From positions 496,001 to 560,000 of the forward strand of contig NZ_FYEA01000001.1 of NCBI RefSeq assembly GCF_900187605.1: a stretch of 64,000 nucleotides of DNA, given 5' to 3'. The notes beneath the pieces are model-generated. The model was not told the DNA's origin. It made no database searches and saw nothing but the letters and a program-made list of their open reading frames with translations. Within the stretch, counting starts at the first letter, position 1. Every line of letters starts with the position of its first letter. The DNA is from Pseudomonas sp. Irchel 3H7 (GTDB lineage Bacteria > Pseudomonadota > Gammaproteobacteria > Pseudomonadales > Pseudomonadaceae). Below are positions 19,388 through 28,994 of this stretch, one piece after another. The position numbers were made by a program, and so were the translations under genes.

Positions 19388-20407
19388 TCAGCGATATTCG
19401 GTGAACACGCCGGACAACGGTGCGGTCGATTCGCGCAAAACAATACTCGGGGTCACGATCCGCTGATCAGTGCCCAGATTCGGCGTAGCGATCCTTCGCA
19501 GCAGTACTTCGGCCGCCATCTCGCCCAACTGCAGGATCGATTGCCCCACAGTGGTGAGTGCCGGATACACGTAACGACTCATCTGGATATCGTCGAAACC
19601 GATCACCGACAACTCGCTCGGCACACGAACATTGCGCTCTGCCGCGGCGCGCAGCACGCCGATACCGATCATGTCGTTACCGGCAAAGATTGCGCTGGGC
19701 GGGTTACCCTCAAGCAGAATCGCCGCTGCGCTGTATCCACCCGTACTGGTGAAATCACTTTCCAGCATGCGCTCCGGGCGGACTTCAACGCCCGCCTCTT
19801 TCAGCGCTCGGCAATATCCGGCCAGACGCATCTGCGCCACACTGGTACTCGCCGGACCGCCAATGGTGGCGATGTCGCGATGCCCCAATTCCAGTAAATG
19901 CCGGGTCGCGAGGTAAGCGCCGTATTCATGGTCGATACGCACCAGATCGGCATCGACACCGTCCAGACCACGGTCGACGATGACCATCGGCGTTTTCACC
20001 CCGGCCAGCCCCTGCGCCAGTCCGCTGTCACCGCCAGCGGAAGCGACGATCAAACCGTCGATGCGCTTCTCCAGCAACACACGCAAATAGCTGCGCTGCT
20101 TTTCAGGATTGTCGTCGGAGTTACAGAGGATCACGCAGTAGCCGTTACGCTCGCAGTAATCCTCGATACCCCGCGCCAGTTCCGCAAAGTACGGGTTGAG
20201 ACTGTTCGGCACCAGCAGGCCAATGGTTGCAGTGGTCTTGGCCTTCAGCGAGCGCGCTACCGCACTCGGCACATAGTCGAGGCTCTTGATCGCCGCCTCG
20301 ACTTTCAGCCGCACCTCCTGACTGACCGGCCGGGTGTTGTTCACCACATGCGACACCGTCGTGTAGGAAATTCCCGCGAGGGCTGCCACATCCTTGATCG
20401 TTGCCAT
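19388..20407 (-). CDS. rbsR: LacI-family ribose operon repressor
   Basis: A 339-residue LacI/GalR regulator: N-terminal helix-turn-helix and hinge (ATIKDVAALAGISYTTVSHV), then a periplasmic-binding-like effector domain (TIGLLVPNSLNPYFAELARG). It lies inside the operon between rbsC and rbsK, as in other pseudomonads, so it is autoregulated. A perfect 14-bp palindrome of LacI-family type lies before rbsB and is the likely operator; ribose is the likely inducer. Confidence 0.93.
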   Translation of the reverse strand: MATIKDVAALAGISYTTVSHVVNNTRPVSQEVRLKVEAAIKSLDYVPSAVARSLKAKTTATIGLLVPNSLNPYFAELARGIEDYCERNGYCVILCNSDDNPEKQRSYLRVLLEKRIDGLIVASAGGDSGLAQGLAGVKTPMVIVDRGLDGVDADLVRIDHEYGAYLATRHLLELGHRDIATIGGPASTSVAQMRLAGYCRALKEAGVEVRPERMLESDFTSTGGYSAAAILLEGNPPSAIFAGNDMIGIGVLRAAAERNVRVPSELSVIGFDDIQMSRYVYPALTTVGQSILQLGEMAAEVLLRRIATPNLGTDQRIVTPSIVLRESTAPLSGVFTEYR

Positions 20408-20410
20408 GTT

Positions 20411-21388
20411 TTAGCCCCGGCGACTGGCGCGCTGACTGCGATAAGTGTCGAGCACCACCGCGATCACAATCACCGCACCGGTGATGATACGTTTGGTCGG
20501 CTCGGTCGCGCCGATCTGCGCCAGACCCGCCGCCAGCACGGAGATGATCAACACACCAAAGAAAGTGCTGATCACCGAGCCGCGCCCACCCATCAAACTG
20601 GTACCGCCAATGACCACAGCAGCGATCACTTGCAGCTCCAGACCGGAACCGGCGTTCGGGTCAGCGGCTTCCAGACGGGAAATCTGAAACAGCGCGGCGA
20701 TACCGGCCAGCAGGCCCATCAAGCTGAACACCAGAATCTTGTAGGGTTTCGGATTGATCCCCGCCAGACGCACCGCCTCTTCGTTGGTGCCGATGCCGAT
20801 CAGGTAGCGACCGAATACGGTGCGGGTCAAAACCGCTTGAGCGATGATGATCACCAGCAGAGCAATGATGAACGACGGCGAGATGCCGAACGCGATCGGG
20901 TTCGACAGCCAGGCGAACGAATCACCGATGTACGCGGTGCGCGATCCGGTCATCTGATACGCCAGACCCCGAGCCATTTCCAGCACACCCAGAGAGACGA
21001 TGAACGATGGAATCCGCCACGCAACAGTAATCGAACCGGTGACGGTACCGGCCAGTGCCGCCACCGCCATGCCGAGCAATGCCGACGGCAAAACGCCCCA
21101 GCCCCAGCCGAGAATCGCGACGCTGACGGTCGAAGCGGCCAATGCGAGCACCGAGCCCACCGACAGGTCGATGCCGCCGATGATCAACACGAAAGTCATG
21201 CCGACCGCCAGCACCATCAGGTCAGGAATCTGGTTGGCCAGGGTGCTGAAGGTGTTATAGGACAAAAAGTGGCTGCTCAAGACCGAGAACAGCGCAATCA
21301 TCGCCAGCAAGGCACCGGCCAGGCCCAGATAAGTGCCCAGACCATAGAAGTTGCCACTACGTTTGCCGGCAGGAGATGCAGTTTTCAT
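20411..21388 (-). CDS. rbsC: Ribose ABC transporter permease
   Basis: This 325-residue protein has about ten membrane segments and the BPD_transp_2 signature (DLSVGSVLALAASTVSVAIL; VIGGTSLMGGRGSVISTFFG). It forms the inner-membrane channel with RbsA. Its start overlaps the rbsA stop by four bases. Confidence 0.96.
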   Translation of the reverse strand: MKTASPAGKRSGNFYGLGTYLGLAGALLAMIALFSVLSSHFLSYNTFSTLANQIPDLMVLAVGMTFVLIIGGIDLSVGSVLALAASTVSVAILGWGWGVLPSALLGMAVAALAGTVTGSITVAWRIPSFIVSLGVLEMARGLAYQMTGSRTAYIGDSFAWLSNPIAFGISPSFIIALLVIIIAQAVLTRTVFGRYLIGIGTNEEAVRLAGINPKPYKILVFSLMGLLAGIAALFQISRLEAADPNAGSGLELQVIAAVVIGGTSLMGGRGSVISTFFGVLIISVLAAGLAQIGATEPTKRIITGAVIVIAVVLDTYRSQRASRRG

Positions 21389-22938
21389 GGGAGATCCCTA
21401 GGCGCCGCTTCGTTGAGCAACGCATCACGTTTTTGGTAGCCGGCGAACGCGGCGGCAAGCAAGTCATCCTGGGTCCAGCTGTCGCGCTCGAAGGTGTCAA
21501 TCAGCCGCCCGGCGGACAGCACGCCGATCCGGTCGCAGATCAGCATCAGCTCACGCAGGTCACTGGACACCACCACCAGCGCTTTGCCCTGGCGCGTCAG
21601 TTCGCCGAGCAGGGCATAAATGTCAAACTTGGCGCCGACGTCGATGCCACGGGTCGGTTCGTCGAACAGCAGCACTGAACAGTCGCGCTCCAGCCAGCGG
21701 CCGATCACGACCTTTTGCTGGTTGCCACCGGACAACTCTGAAACCAATTGTGTCGGGCTCGAGCTACGGATGCGCATGGCGTCGATCTGACGCTGCGCCA
21801 GAGCGATCTCGTCGCCGTTGTTGACGACACCGCCACTGGAAATTTCCGGCATGTTGCCGAGTGCGATGTTGGCACTGATCGACTGACTGAGCAGCAGGCC
21901 TTCACCCTTGCGGTCTTCGGTAATCAACGCGATACCGTTGCGCACCGCATCGACCGGCGAGCGCACACTGACCACTTTGGCCGGGGAGCCGAGCGCGATG
22001 GTGCCGCTGTCGGCAACGTCCGCACCAAAAATCAGGCGCAGCAGTTCTGTGCGCCCTGCCCCGATCAGTCCGGAAATCCCGAAGATCTCGCCGGCACGCA
22101 CTTCGAACGAGACATCGCGCACTTTGTCAGAGCGAGTCAAACCCGTGACAGTCAGCGCCGGAGCACCGATCTTGCGCGGGCCCATGTCGATGTGCTCGCC
22201 CAGTTCGCGACCGACCATCAGCGTGACCAGTTGCTCGCTGTTGTAATTGGCCATCGGCTCGACGCAGACCAGATTGCCGTCACGCAGCACGGCAATCCGT
22301 TGCGCGACGCGGGCCAGTTCTTCGAGACGGTGGGAAATGTAGATGATCGAGACGCCGCGTGCCTGCAAGCGGGTGATCTGCTCAAAGAGCATTTCGACTT
22401 CACGTGCGGTCAGCATCGCGGTCGGCTCATCGAGAATCAGCACGTGGCAATCGCCGATCAGGTTACGGGCGATTTCGACCATCTGCTGATGCCCGATACC
22501 CAACTCGCCAACCAGCGTATCCGGATCGATCGCGTCGAGACCGACCTGCGCCATGGCTTCGATCGCGGCTTTGCGCAACTGCTTGCGGCTGATCCAGCCG
22601 CCGTTGCTTGGCAGGTTGTCGAGAAACAGGTTCTCCGCCACCGACAGGGTCGGCAACAGATTGAGTTCTTGCATGACCATACGCACGCCGAGCTCTTCAG
22701 CCTGGGTACGGCTGCCCGGACGATAGTCCTTGCCGTGGAATTGCATCTGGCCGGTGGTCGGTGTGACCAGTCCGCCAATGATTTTCGACAGGGTACTTTT
22801 GCCGGCGCCATTCTCGCCGGTCAGCGCCAGCACTTCACCGCGCATCAGCGTCAAGTCGATGCCGGTAAGCACCGGTTGCGCATAGGTCTTACCGATACCG
22901 CTGACCGAGAGGACAGCGTTCGGGGCGGAAACTGACAT
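21385..22938 (-). CDS. rbsA: Ribose ABC transporter ATPase (two fused domains)
   Basis: The 517-residue protein has two ABC domains. The first has a full Walker A (GENGAGKSTLSKIIGG), Walker B (HVLILDEPTAML); the second has the degenerate loop GLIGAGRTELLRL, an LSGGNQQKVVIGRWL signature and CSVLLFDEPTRGID. This is usual for sugar-uptake ATPases of the RbsA/XylG group. Energises ribose import. Confidence 0.96.
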   Translation of the reverse strand: MSVSAPNAVLSVSGIGKTYAQPVLTGIDLTLMRGEVLALTGENGAGKSTLSKIIGGLVTPTTGQMQFHGKDYRPGSRTQAEELGVRMVMQELNLLPTLSVAENLFLDNLPSNGGWISRKQLRKAAIEAMAQVGLDAIDPDTLVGELGIGHQQMVEIARNLIGDCHVLILDEPTAMLTAREVEMLFEQITRLQARGVSIIYISHRLEELARVAQRIAVLRDGNLVCVEPMANYNSEQLVTLMVGRELGEHIDMGPRKIGAPALTVTGLTRSDKVRDVSFEVRAGEIFGISGLIGAGRTELLRLIFGADVADSGTIALGSPAKVVSVRSPVDAVRNGIALITEDRKGEGLLLSQSISANIALGNMPEISSGGVVNNGDEIALAQRQIDAMRIRSSSPTQLVSELSGGNQQKVVIGRWLERDCSVLLFDEPTRGIDVGAKFDIYALLGELTRQGKALVVVSSDLRELMLICDRIGVLSAGRLIDTFERDSWTQDDLLAAAFAGYQKRDALLNEAAPRDLP

Positions 22939-22994
22939 AAAAACTCTCCATGCGCTCGCCCGGACGGACGAGCGCCGTTGTGTCGCCAGAAGAC

Positions 22995-23951
22995 TTACTG
23001 GGTGACCAGCTCGACCGGTGTTTCGATCACACCATTGGCGCCGCTGTCGACTTTCTCGCCCTTGATGATTTTCAACGCGGTTTCGATACCGAACACAGCT
23101 TGCTTGGCAGCGAACTGGTCAGCGGTGGCCAGCACGCGGCCATCTTTCAACATCGGCTTGATGGCATTGATGTTGTCGTAACCGACGACCTTCACCTGCC
23201 CAGCCTTGCCGGCGGCACGCACAGCAGAGACAGCGCCTACTGCCATGCTGTCGTTGCCGGCCAGCAGCGCTTTGACGTCCGGGTATTCGCTGAGAATCGA
23301 AGCGGCAACCTTGTTGCCTTTGTCGATTTCCCAATCACCGGATTGCAGGGAAACGATCTTGATCTGTGCAGCGTCCATCGCATCCTTGAAGCCAGCGGTG
23401 CGCTGCTGGGCGTTGGTGGTCGTGGACACACCTTCAATGATGCCGACTTCGTCACCGGCCTTGAGCTGCTTGGCCAGATATTCACCGACCAGACGCGCAC
23501 CTTTGCGGTTGTCCGGACCTACGAAGGGCACGCTGATGTTTTTGCTTTTGACGATGGCCGGATCGAGCTGGTTGTCGATGTTGATCACGGTGATGCCGGC
23601 ATCGACGGCTTTCTTGATCACCGGCACCATGGCTTTGGAGTCAGATGGGGCGATAACCAGCGCGTTGACCTTGGCCAGGATCATCTGCTCGACGATGCGA
23701 GTCTGGCCGGCAGTATCCGTTTCGTCCTTGATACCGTTGGAGATCAGGTCGAAATCGGCGGAGTGTTCTTTCTGGTAGGCCTTGGCGCCATCTTCCATGG
23801 TCAGGAAGAATTCGTTGGCCAGTGACTTCATGACCAGCGCGACTTTGGGTTTCTCGGCAGATTCGGCGAATGCCGAAGAGACAGGTAGTGCGGCGGCTGT
23901 GGCAGCCAGCATAGCGACAGCAAGAAGACGTCCAGCGAATGGCAGCTTCAT
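22995..23951 (-). CDS. rbsB: Periplasmic ribose-binding protein
   Basis: A 318-residue type I periplasmic binding protein with signal peptide (LLAVAMLAATAAALPVSSAF), the PKVALVMKSLANEFFLTMEDG start and the NIDNQLDP and VSTTTNAQQRT sugar-contact segments. First gene of rbsBACRKD plus nucleoside hydrolase; GGAGTG precedes the ATG. Confidence 0.95.
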   Translation of the reverse strand: MKLPFAGRLLAVAMLAATAAALPVSSAFAESAEKPKVALVMKSLANEFFLTMEDGAKAYQKEHSADFDLISNGIKDETDTAGQTRIVEQMILAKVNALVIAPSDSKAMVPVIKKAVDAGITVINIDNQLDPAIVKSKNISVPFVGPDNRKGARLVGEYLAKQLKAGDEVGIIEGVSTTTNAQQRTAGFKDAMDAAQIKIVSLQSGDWEIDKGNKVAASILSEYPDVKALLAGNDSMAVGAVSAVRAAGKAGQVKVVGYDNINAIKPMLKDGRVLATADQFAAKQAVFGIETALKIIKGEKVDSGANGVIETPVELVTQ

Positions 23952-24045
23952 GGGTTCACTCCGATCTTATGATTATTGTGAGCAACGCTTGCGCTGACGT
24001 AAGCTACATGGCTTTCTTGCGGGCCATACAGCGCCGTGAAAGCCG

Positions 24046-24059
24046 CGCAAACGTTTGCG
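24046..24059. promoter_or_regulatory. Probable RbsR operator
   Basis: CGCAAACGTTTGCG is a perfect 14-bp palindrome with the central CG typical of LacI-family operators, 95 bases upstream of the rbsB start. A weaker related site, AGCAACGCTTGCGCT, lies at 23981-23995 between it and the gene. Confidence 0.75.
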
Positions 24060-24152
24060 TAGACCGAACTATGCGAATCCCGCCGACATTTGTCAACAAT
24101 CAGAAATCGTCATTTGTTGTAGGGCGAATCGTCGGACTCGCCCCTTCACTGC

Positions 24153-24602
24153 TTATGCCGTGGTGCTGACCAGATTACCGCTGGTGGAACTCTTCGTCAT
24201 TTCCTTGACCAGTGCACCGGCCACTTCTGCCATCGCAGCGCTGGTTTGCGCGATTTGCCCCTGAATGGACATCACCGCTTGCGATTTGGCCTCAGGCGTC
24301 GGATAGGTCTTGGCTTGTGCGGCCGCCAGTTGTTGTTGCTGCTCCTGAAGTTGCTTTTGCAGTTCCTGCATTCGCTTGAGCAGCATCTTGACCGTGACGC
24401 TCAGGTTGTCGCCGCTTTCAGCCTTGCTGTCTTCTGGCGCGGCGGCGCCACCGGTCCTGACCTGATTGTTCGATTCCTTCTCAGTGCCCAGCGCCTCGGT
24501 GGAAGCCTCCGCTCCCGCCTCGCTCAATGCATTGATAGTCGCTGCGGTTTTGCCGCCGATGGTGACTGCCGCAGGATTAGATAAACCGACCGTCAGTGAC
24601 AT
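24153..24602 (-). CDS. Glutamine-rich coiled-coil protein, possibly FlxA-like
   Basis: The 149-residue protein starts MSLTVGLSNPAAVTIGGK behind CGGAG; a longer frame to 24743 has no support. Residues about 70-105 form a coiled coil (KMLLKRMQELQKQLQEQQQQ), followed by a helical tail (AQTSAAMAEVAGALVKEM). This pattern resembles FlxA-like proteins, some of which are under flagellar control, but I cannot confirm the family. Confidence 0.65.
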   Translation of the reverse strand: MSLTVGLSNPAAVTIGGKTAATINALSEAGAEASTEALGTEKESNNQVRTGGAAAPEDSKAESGDNLSVTVKMLLKRMQELQKQLQEQQQQLAAAQAKTYPTPEAKSQAVMSIQGQIAQTSAAMAEVAGALVKEMTKSSTSGNLVSTTA

Positions 24603-24714
24603 GTGAACTCCGTAGATTCTGTTTCCTTGGACAACCATCGGCCCCCGCGAAAGTTTCTTTAGCAGAAAAGCCGAAACCGGCCACTCGAAATACTCGACAA
24701 AAGCAGTAGTCCTT

Positions 24715-24728
24715 TTCGGAGAGCCGAA
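24715..24728. promoter_or_regulatory. AauR-type site 1 upstream of ansB
   Basis: TTCGGAGAGCCGAA fits exactly the TTCGG-N4-CCGAA sequence described for AauR, the response regulator for acidic amino-acid use in Pseudomonas. It lies about 130 bases upstream of the sigma-54-like promoter, a normal enhancer distance. Confidence 0.65.
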
Positions 24729-24745
24729 CGCGAAAGTGTCCATCG

Positions 24746-24759
24746 TTCGGAAAACCGGA
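24746..24759. promoter_or_regulatory. AauR-type site 2 upstream of ansB
   Basis: TTCGGAAAACCGGA matches the same consensus except for one base in the right half-site. Its centre is 31 bases (about three helical turns) from site 1, so both would face the same side of the DNA. Confidence 0.55.
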
Positions 24760-24844
24760 TAAACGATTCACCCCGATATTTTCAAACCCATAAAATCTTG
24801 ATGTAAATCATCAAGTTAAACATTTCTCTGACGCAAAGTACGGC

Positions 24845-24860
24845 TGGTACAGATCCTGCT
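24845..24860 (+). promoter_or_regulatory. Sigma-54-type promoter for ansB
   Basis: TGGTACAGATCCTGCT has the GG and GC at the correct -24/-12 spacing (consensus TGGCAC-N5-TTGCW, two deviations). It would give a leader of about 80 bases before ansB. Confidence 0.6.
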
Positions 24861-24911
24861 CCCCTCACCGCACCCCAGGCATTCAGATCGGCTTGGGGCG
24901 CATCTAGATGA

Positions 24912-26039
<1,128 letters not shown>

Positions 26040-26208
26040 TTGACCTTCGCCCGATCAATTCTCGATCGGGCATCCTGCGCACTACTCGCCCAATGGGCGG
26101 GTGGTGCATCGCTTGCAACTCTCTCGCACTTTTCCCACAAAAAAATCGACACGGCCTACACCAAACTCTGAAAACCGCTGTCAGAGGATTTTCTTGAATT
26201 TTAAGCAG

Positions 26209-26249
26209 TTGCGAAAATGCTTACAGTTAAATACTGTATGCACGTACAG
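26209..26249 (+). promoter_or_regulatory. LexA-controlled promoter (LexA box 26234-26249)
   Basis: CTGTATGCACGTACAG matches the LexA box CTG-N10-CAG with extended CTGT/ACAG. It overlaps the -10 (TACTGT, 26232) of a promoter whose -35 (TTGCGA, 26209) is 17 bases away. This is a standard SOS promoter layout, 18 bases before the next start codon. Confidence 0.8.
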
Positions 26250-26267
26250 CTTAATAAGGATAACCTC

Positions 26268-26507
26268 GTGGCCACTTCCCCTGATGCTCCTGACGCTTAC
26301 GAACGCATGGGTATGCGCGTTCAAAAAATCATCAATTCGCCCACCGCTCAAAAAGCCAAAGCCGCACTGATCTTCCGCTTGCCCGACGAGCCGATGGACG
26401 ACTGGGAGCGCCTGCTCGAGGAAATCGACGAGAACGACAACGTCACCCTCGCCTATCGCGACGACGGTGGCGTGCAGATTTTTTGGGTTGTGCCGAAGGA
26501 AGATTGA
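26268..26507 (+). CDS. Small SOS-controlled protein of unknown function
   Basis: A 79-residue acidic protein starting at a GTG (ATSPDAPDAYERMGMRVQKI), with AAGGAT upstream. The middle AKAALIFRLPDEPMDDWERL and the tail VTLAYRDDGGVQIFWVVP suggest a small alpha/beta fold. It has no membrane segment. It is directly downstream of a LexA box and four bases before endA. I do not recognise the family; the DNA-damage link comes from the promoter. Confidence 0.75.
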   Translation: MATSPDAPDAYERMGMRVQKIINSPTAQKAKAALIFRLPDEPMDDWERLLEEIDENDNVTLAYRDDGGVQIFWVVPKED

Positions 26508-26511
26508 TTCA

Positions 26512-27201
26512 ATGAGTGTCCGCTGTTTTGCTTTGCTGCTGCTGTTCATCACCATGGGTGCCCAGGCTGGTGCACCCCGCACATTTACCGAAGCCAAGAA
26601 GGTCGCCTGGAAGCTGTACGCGCCACAGTCCACAGAGTTTTATTGCGGGTGCAAGTACACCGGCAACAAGGTTGATCTGAAAGCCTGCGGTTACGTACCG
26701 CGCAAGAACGCCAAGCGTGCGTCACGTATTGAATGGGAGCACATCGTGCCGGCCTGGCAGTTCGGCCATCAGCGTCAGTGCTGGCAGGAAGGTGGACGAA
26801 AGAACTGCACCCGTTACGACCCAAGCTATCAGAAAGCTGAAGCCGATCTGCATAACCTGGTGCCGAGCATTGGCGAGGTCAACGGAGACCGCAGCAACTT
26901 CAGCTACGGTTGGTTGCCGGTGCAATCCGGGCAGTACGGCTCATGCCTGACCCAGGTCGACTTCAAGGCGAAGAAGGTCATGCCCCGCCCTTCGATTCGC
27001 GGCATGATCGCCCGTACGTACTTTTACATGAGCAAGCAGTACGGCTTGCGCCTGTCGAAACAGGATCGACAATTGTACGAGGCATGGGACAAGACTTACC
27101 CGGTGCAGGACTGGGAGCGTCAGCGCAATCAAAGCGTGGCGTGCGTGATGGGGCGCGGCAACGAATTTGTCGGGCCGGTGAACATGAAAGCCTGCGGTTG
27201 A
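26512..27201 (+). CDS. endA: Endonuclease I
   Basis: A 229-residue EndA-family nuclease: signal peptide (FALLLLFITMGAQA), SRIEWEHIVPAWQFGHQRQC with the catalytic His/Arg, NCTRYDPSYQKAEADLHNL and GEVNGDRSNFSYG. Cysteines fit the disulfides of periplasmic family members. It cleaves double-stranded DNA non-specifically in the periplasm. The ATG at 26512 follows the SOS-controlled small gene by four bases, so it is probably co-transcribed with it. Confidence 0.95.
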   Translation: MSVRCFALLLLFITMGAQAGAPRTFTEAKKVAWKLYAPQSTEFYCGCKYTGNKVDLKACGYVPRKNAKRASRIEWEHIVPAWQFGHQRQCWQEGGRKNCTRYDPSYQKAEADLHNLVPSIGEVNGDRSNFSYGWLPVQSGQYGSCLTQVDFKAKKVMPRPSIRGMIARTYFYMSKQYGLRLSKQDRQLYEAWDKTYPVQDWERQRNQSVACVMGRGNEFVGPVNMKACG

Positions 27202-27211
27202 TTGCAGCACG

Positions 27212-27246
27212 AAAAAGGCCTCGAACATAACGTTCGAGGCCTTTTT
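27212..27246. terminator. Terminator after endA
   Basis: GGCCTCGAAC and GTTCGAGGCC enclose ATAAC, with A5 on the left and T5 on the right, so it works in both directions. Confidence 0.85.
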
Positions 27247-27505
27247 ATTTTGTGCTTGGCTGGCCGTCTTATTGTGCCGCCAGTAGCCCATCAGATTAAG
27301 TGTCTCACGAGGTATGAACGCGCTCTTTGATCTGGTATCTGCGCAAGCTCATCAAGGCTGCCGACTCTCCGGCAATCCAGCCGTAAAAGCCTTCAGTGGC
27401 GGTGTCGGCGATTTCCCAGAGAATGTCCTTTTCTATGTCGACGTCAGCCAATTCAATCGTTTGTCCCGCTGAAGACGCATGAACGGGCAGAAACACGCGC
27501 GCACG
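27237..27505 (-). pseudogene. Remnant of a siderophore-interacting protein (SIP family)
   Basis: On the minus strand a frame reads RARVFLPVHASSAGQTIELA, then LWEIADT...FYGWIAGESAALMSLRRYQIKERV, the C-terminal part of FAD-dependent SIP ferric-siderophore reductases. It stops at 27305, while the family ending RETLNLMGYWRHNKTAS continues in the next frame. So the gene has a frameshift in the RERG...MGYWR segment, has lost its normal stop, and its first two thirds are absent, cut off by the SPOR lipoprotein gene at 27507. Confidence 0.6.
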
Positions 27506-27506
27506 T

Positions 27507-27875
27507 TTACGGCGCGAGCGGATGCTCGACCAACACCGATTCAACGTTCTGCTTCTTGGCCTTCACCAAAGCTGCATCCACCTGCACCTTACGCGCCTCA
27601 GCTTCAGCCTGAGAGTTGAACGGACCAATCAGAATTCGCGTTTTGCCGCTGCTGTCCTTGATCACCGTAGGCACAAAGGCGTGCTCGATCAGCCAGCCAC
27701 TCAGGTCGCTGACAGCTTGTGGCGTTTCGCCGCGCACTTCGAGATCCCATTGTGGTGCCACAGCCGCCGACGGCGCCGTTACTGCAGCCGATTGTGGTTT
27801 TGGTGCGTCTACACTCTTGCCTTCACCACACCCTGCCAATACCAGTGCCGCGACTACCCAAACCAATTTGCGCAC
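27507..27875 (-). CDS. SPOR-domain lipoprotein
   Basis: A 122-residue protein with a lipoprotein signal (MRKLVWVVAALVLAGCGEG, Cys16), a Pro/Ala linker and a C-terminal SPOR-like domain (VIKDSSGKTRILIGPFNSQAEAEARKVQ). SPOR domains bind denuded septal peptidoglycan, so a division or envelope role is likely. GTG start with GAGGAAA upstream. Confidence 0.8.
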   Translation of the reverse strand: MRKLVWVVAALVLAGCGEGKSVDAPKPQSAAVTAPSAAVAPQWDLEVRGETPQAVSDLSGWLIEHAFVPTVIKDSSGKTRILIGPFNSQAEAEARKVQVDAALVKAKKQNVESVLVEHPLAP

Positions 27876-28125
27876 AACGCTTTCCTCGAAATTCTCAAAG
27901 CCGCGATCTTATCATTCATAAATACTTCGCGAGGCCCGCAAAATGGGCACAAAACAACGAGATTGATGGTTGCAGCCTCTGTATAGTTACGCCCTGGGAA
28001 TTAATGCCGCTTCTGCGCGTCAGAAAGAGGCACCCAAACCGTGAGACTTCGCACTAATCTATACGTACCACCGACCTCTGCACTGTCTGAATCAGGTGCC
28101 CTACAAAGCAATCAAGGAGAAGACC

Positions 28126-28320
28126 ATGCTGATACTCACCCGCAAAGTCGGTGAAAGCATAAACATTGGTGATGACATTACGATCACCATTCTGGGCGTA
28201 AGCGGCCAACAGGTCCGCATTGGTATCAACGCTCCGAAAAACGTTGCCGTGCACCGTGAAGAGATTTACCAGCGCATTCAGGCTGGCCTGACCGCCCCGG
28301 ACAAGCCACAAACTCCCTGA
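28126..28320 (+). CDS. csrA: Carbon storage regulator CsrA/RsmA
   Basis: The 64-residue protein has the invariant [38 protein letters not shown]. It binds GGA motifs in mRNA leaders and represses or stabilises transcripts; in fluorescent pseudomonads several paralogues (RsmA/E/I) are sequestered by small RNAs. The start at 28126 has AAGGAGAAG; an upstream ATG would add ten unrelated residues. Confidence 0.96.
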   Translation: MLILTRKVGESINIGDDITITILGVSGQQVRIGINAPKNVAVHREEIYQRIQAGLTAPDKPQTP

Positions 28321-28336
28321 GCCGCATCGCAGTCAG

Positions 28337-28371
28337 TAGCCAGTCCGTTTACCTCGTGGAATGACTGGCTA
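28337..28371 (+). terminator. Hairpin after csrA
   Basis: TAGCCAGTC pairs perfectly with GACTGGCTA around a 17-base loop. There is no T-run, so it may be an RNA 3'-end structure rather than an intrinsic terminator. Confidence 0.35.
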
Positions 28372-28538
28372 GAGATTCACGCGCCGTTTTGCCATCCGCT
28401 TCCCAAGCTCCTTGGGCACGGCGCCTGACACATGATCCTTCCGCGTTATCCTCCCGCCCTTTCTGCTGATCGATACTACCGAGCATTCTCAAGGCTGGCT
28501 GTCGGACATTTCCGATAGAGCGAAGGGAATTCGCCTTC

Positions 28539-28994
28539 CTACCCGAACGTCACACCACGTGCCATGCCTGTGGCTGCAACCATCATCAGCACCATTAGCA
28601 GCGCTTCGACGTGACTGATGCGTGCAAACAACTTTGCTCTTCCAGTATCGAGTACCGTCCCCCGCGCCTTGGCGATCCGCCATTTGATCAGCGTGATCAT
28701 CGGCGCAAGCTCCATCAACAGAATCAGAACGAACAGCGTCATCTTCAGGTGAAACAGCGGCTGATGAAGATAATAGTCAGTGCCTTTTTCGTAACCGCCA
28801 AAGGCTCGCATCCCGCCCGTGATCAACAAGATCAGCGCGCAAATCCCCCAGAAATTGTCAGCCAGCAGAACCCGACCGGCCTCCCCCGTCCCGGCCGCCA
28901 GGCGACTGAACGCCGTCCCACGCGTCAGTACCGCCCAAAAACCCAAGGCAAATGCCAGCAGATGAACAGCTGCAAGAAACCAATGAACCAGCAT
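28539..28994 (-). CDS. DUF2214-family membrane protein
   Basis: A 151-residue inner-membrane protein with four membrane segments: LVHWFLAAVHLLAFALGFWA, FWGICALILLITGGMRAF, LFHLKMTLFVLILLMELAPM and VEALLMVLMMVAATGMA. The N-terminal HxxxH and YYLHQPLFHLK pattern fit DUF2214. The ATG at 28994 has GAGGG ahead; a longer frame is unsupported. Function unknown; histidines in membrane helices could bind haem or metal. Confidence 0.75.
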   Translation of the reverse strand: MLVHWFLAAVHLLAFALGFWAVLTRGTAFSRLAAGTGEAGRVLLADNFWGICALILLITGGMRAFGGYEKGTDYYLHQPLFHLKMTLFVLILLMELAPMITLIKWRIAKARGTVLDTGRAKLFARISHVEALLMVLMMVAATGMARGVTFG

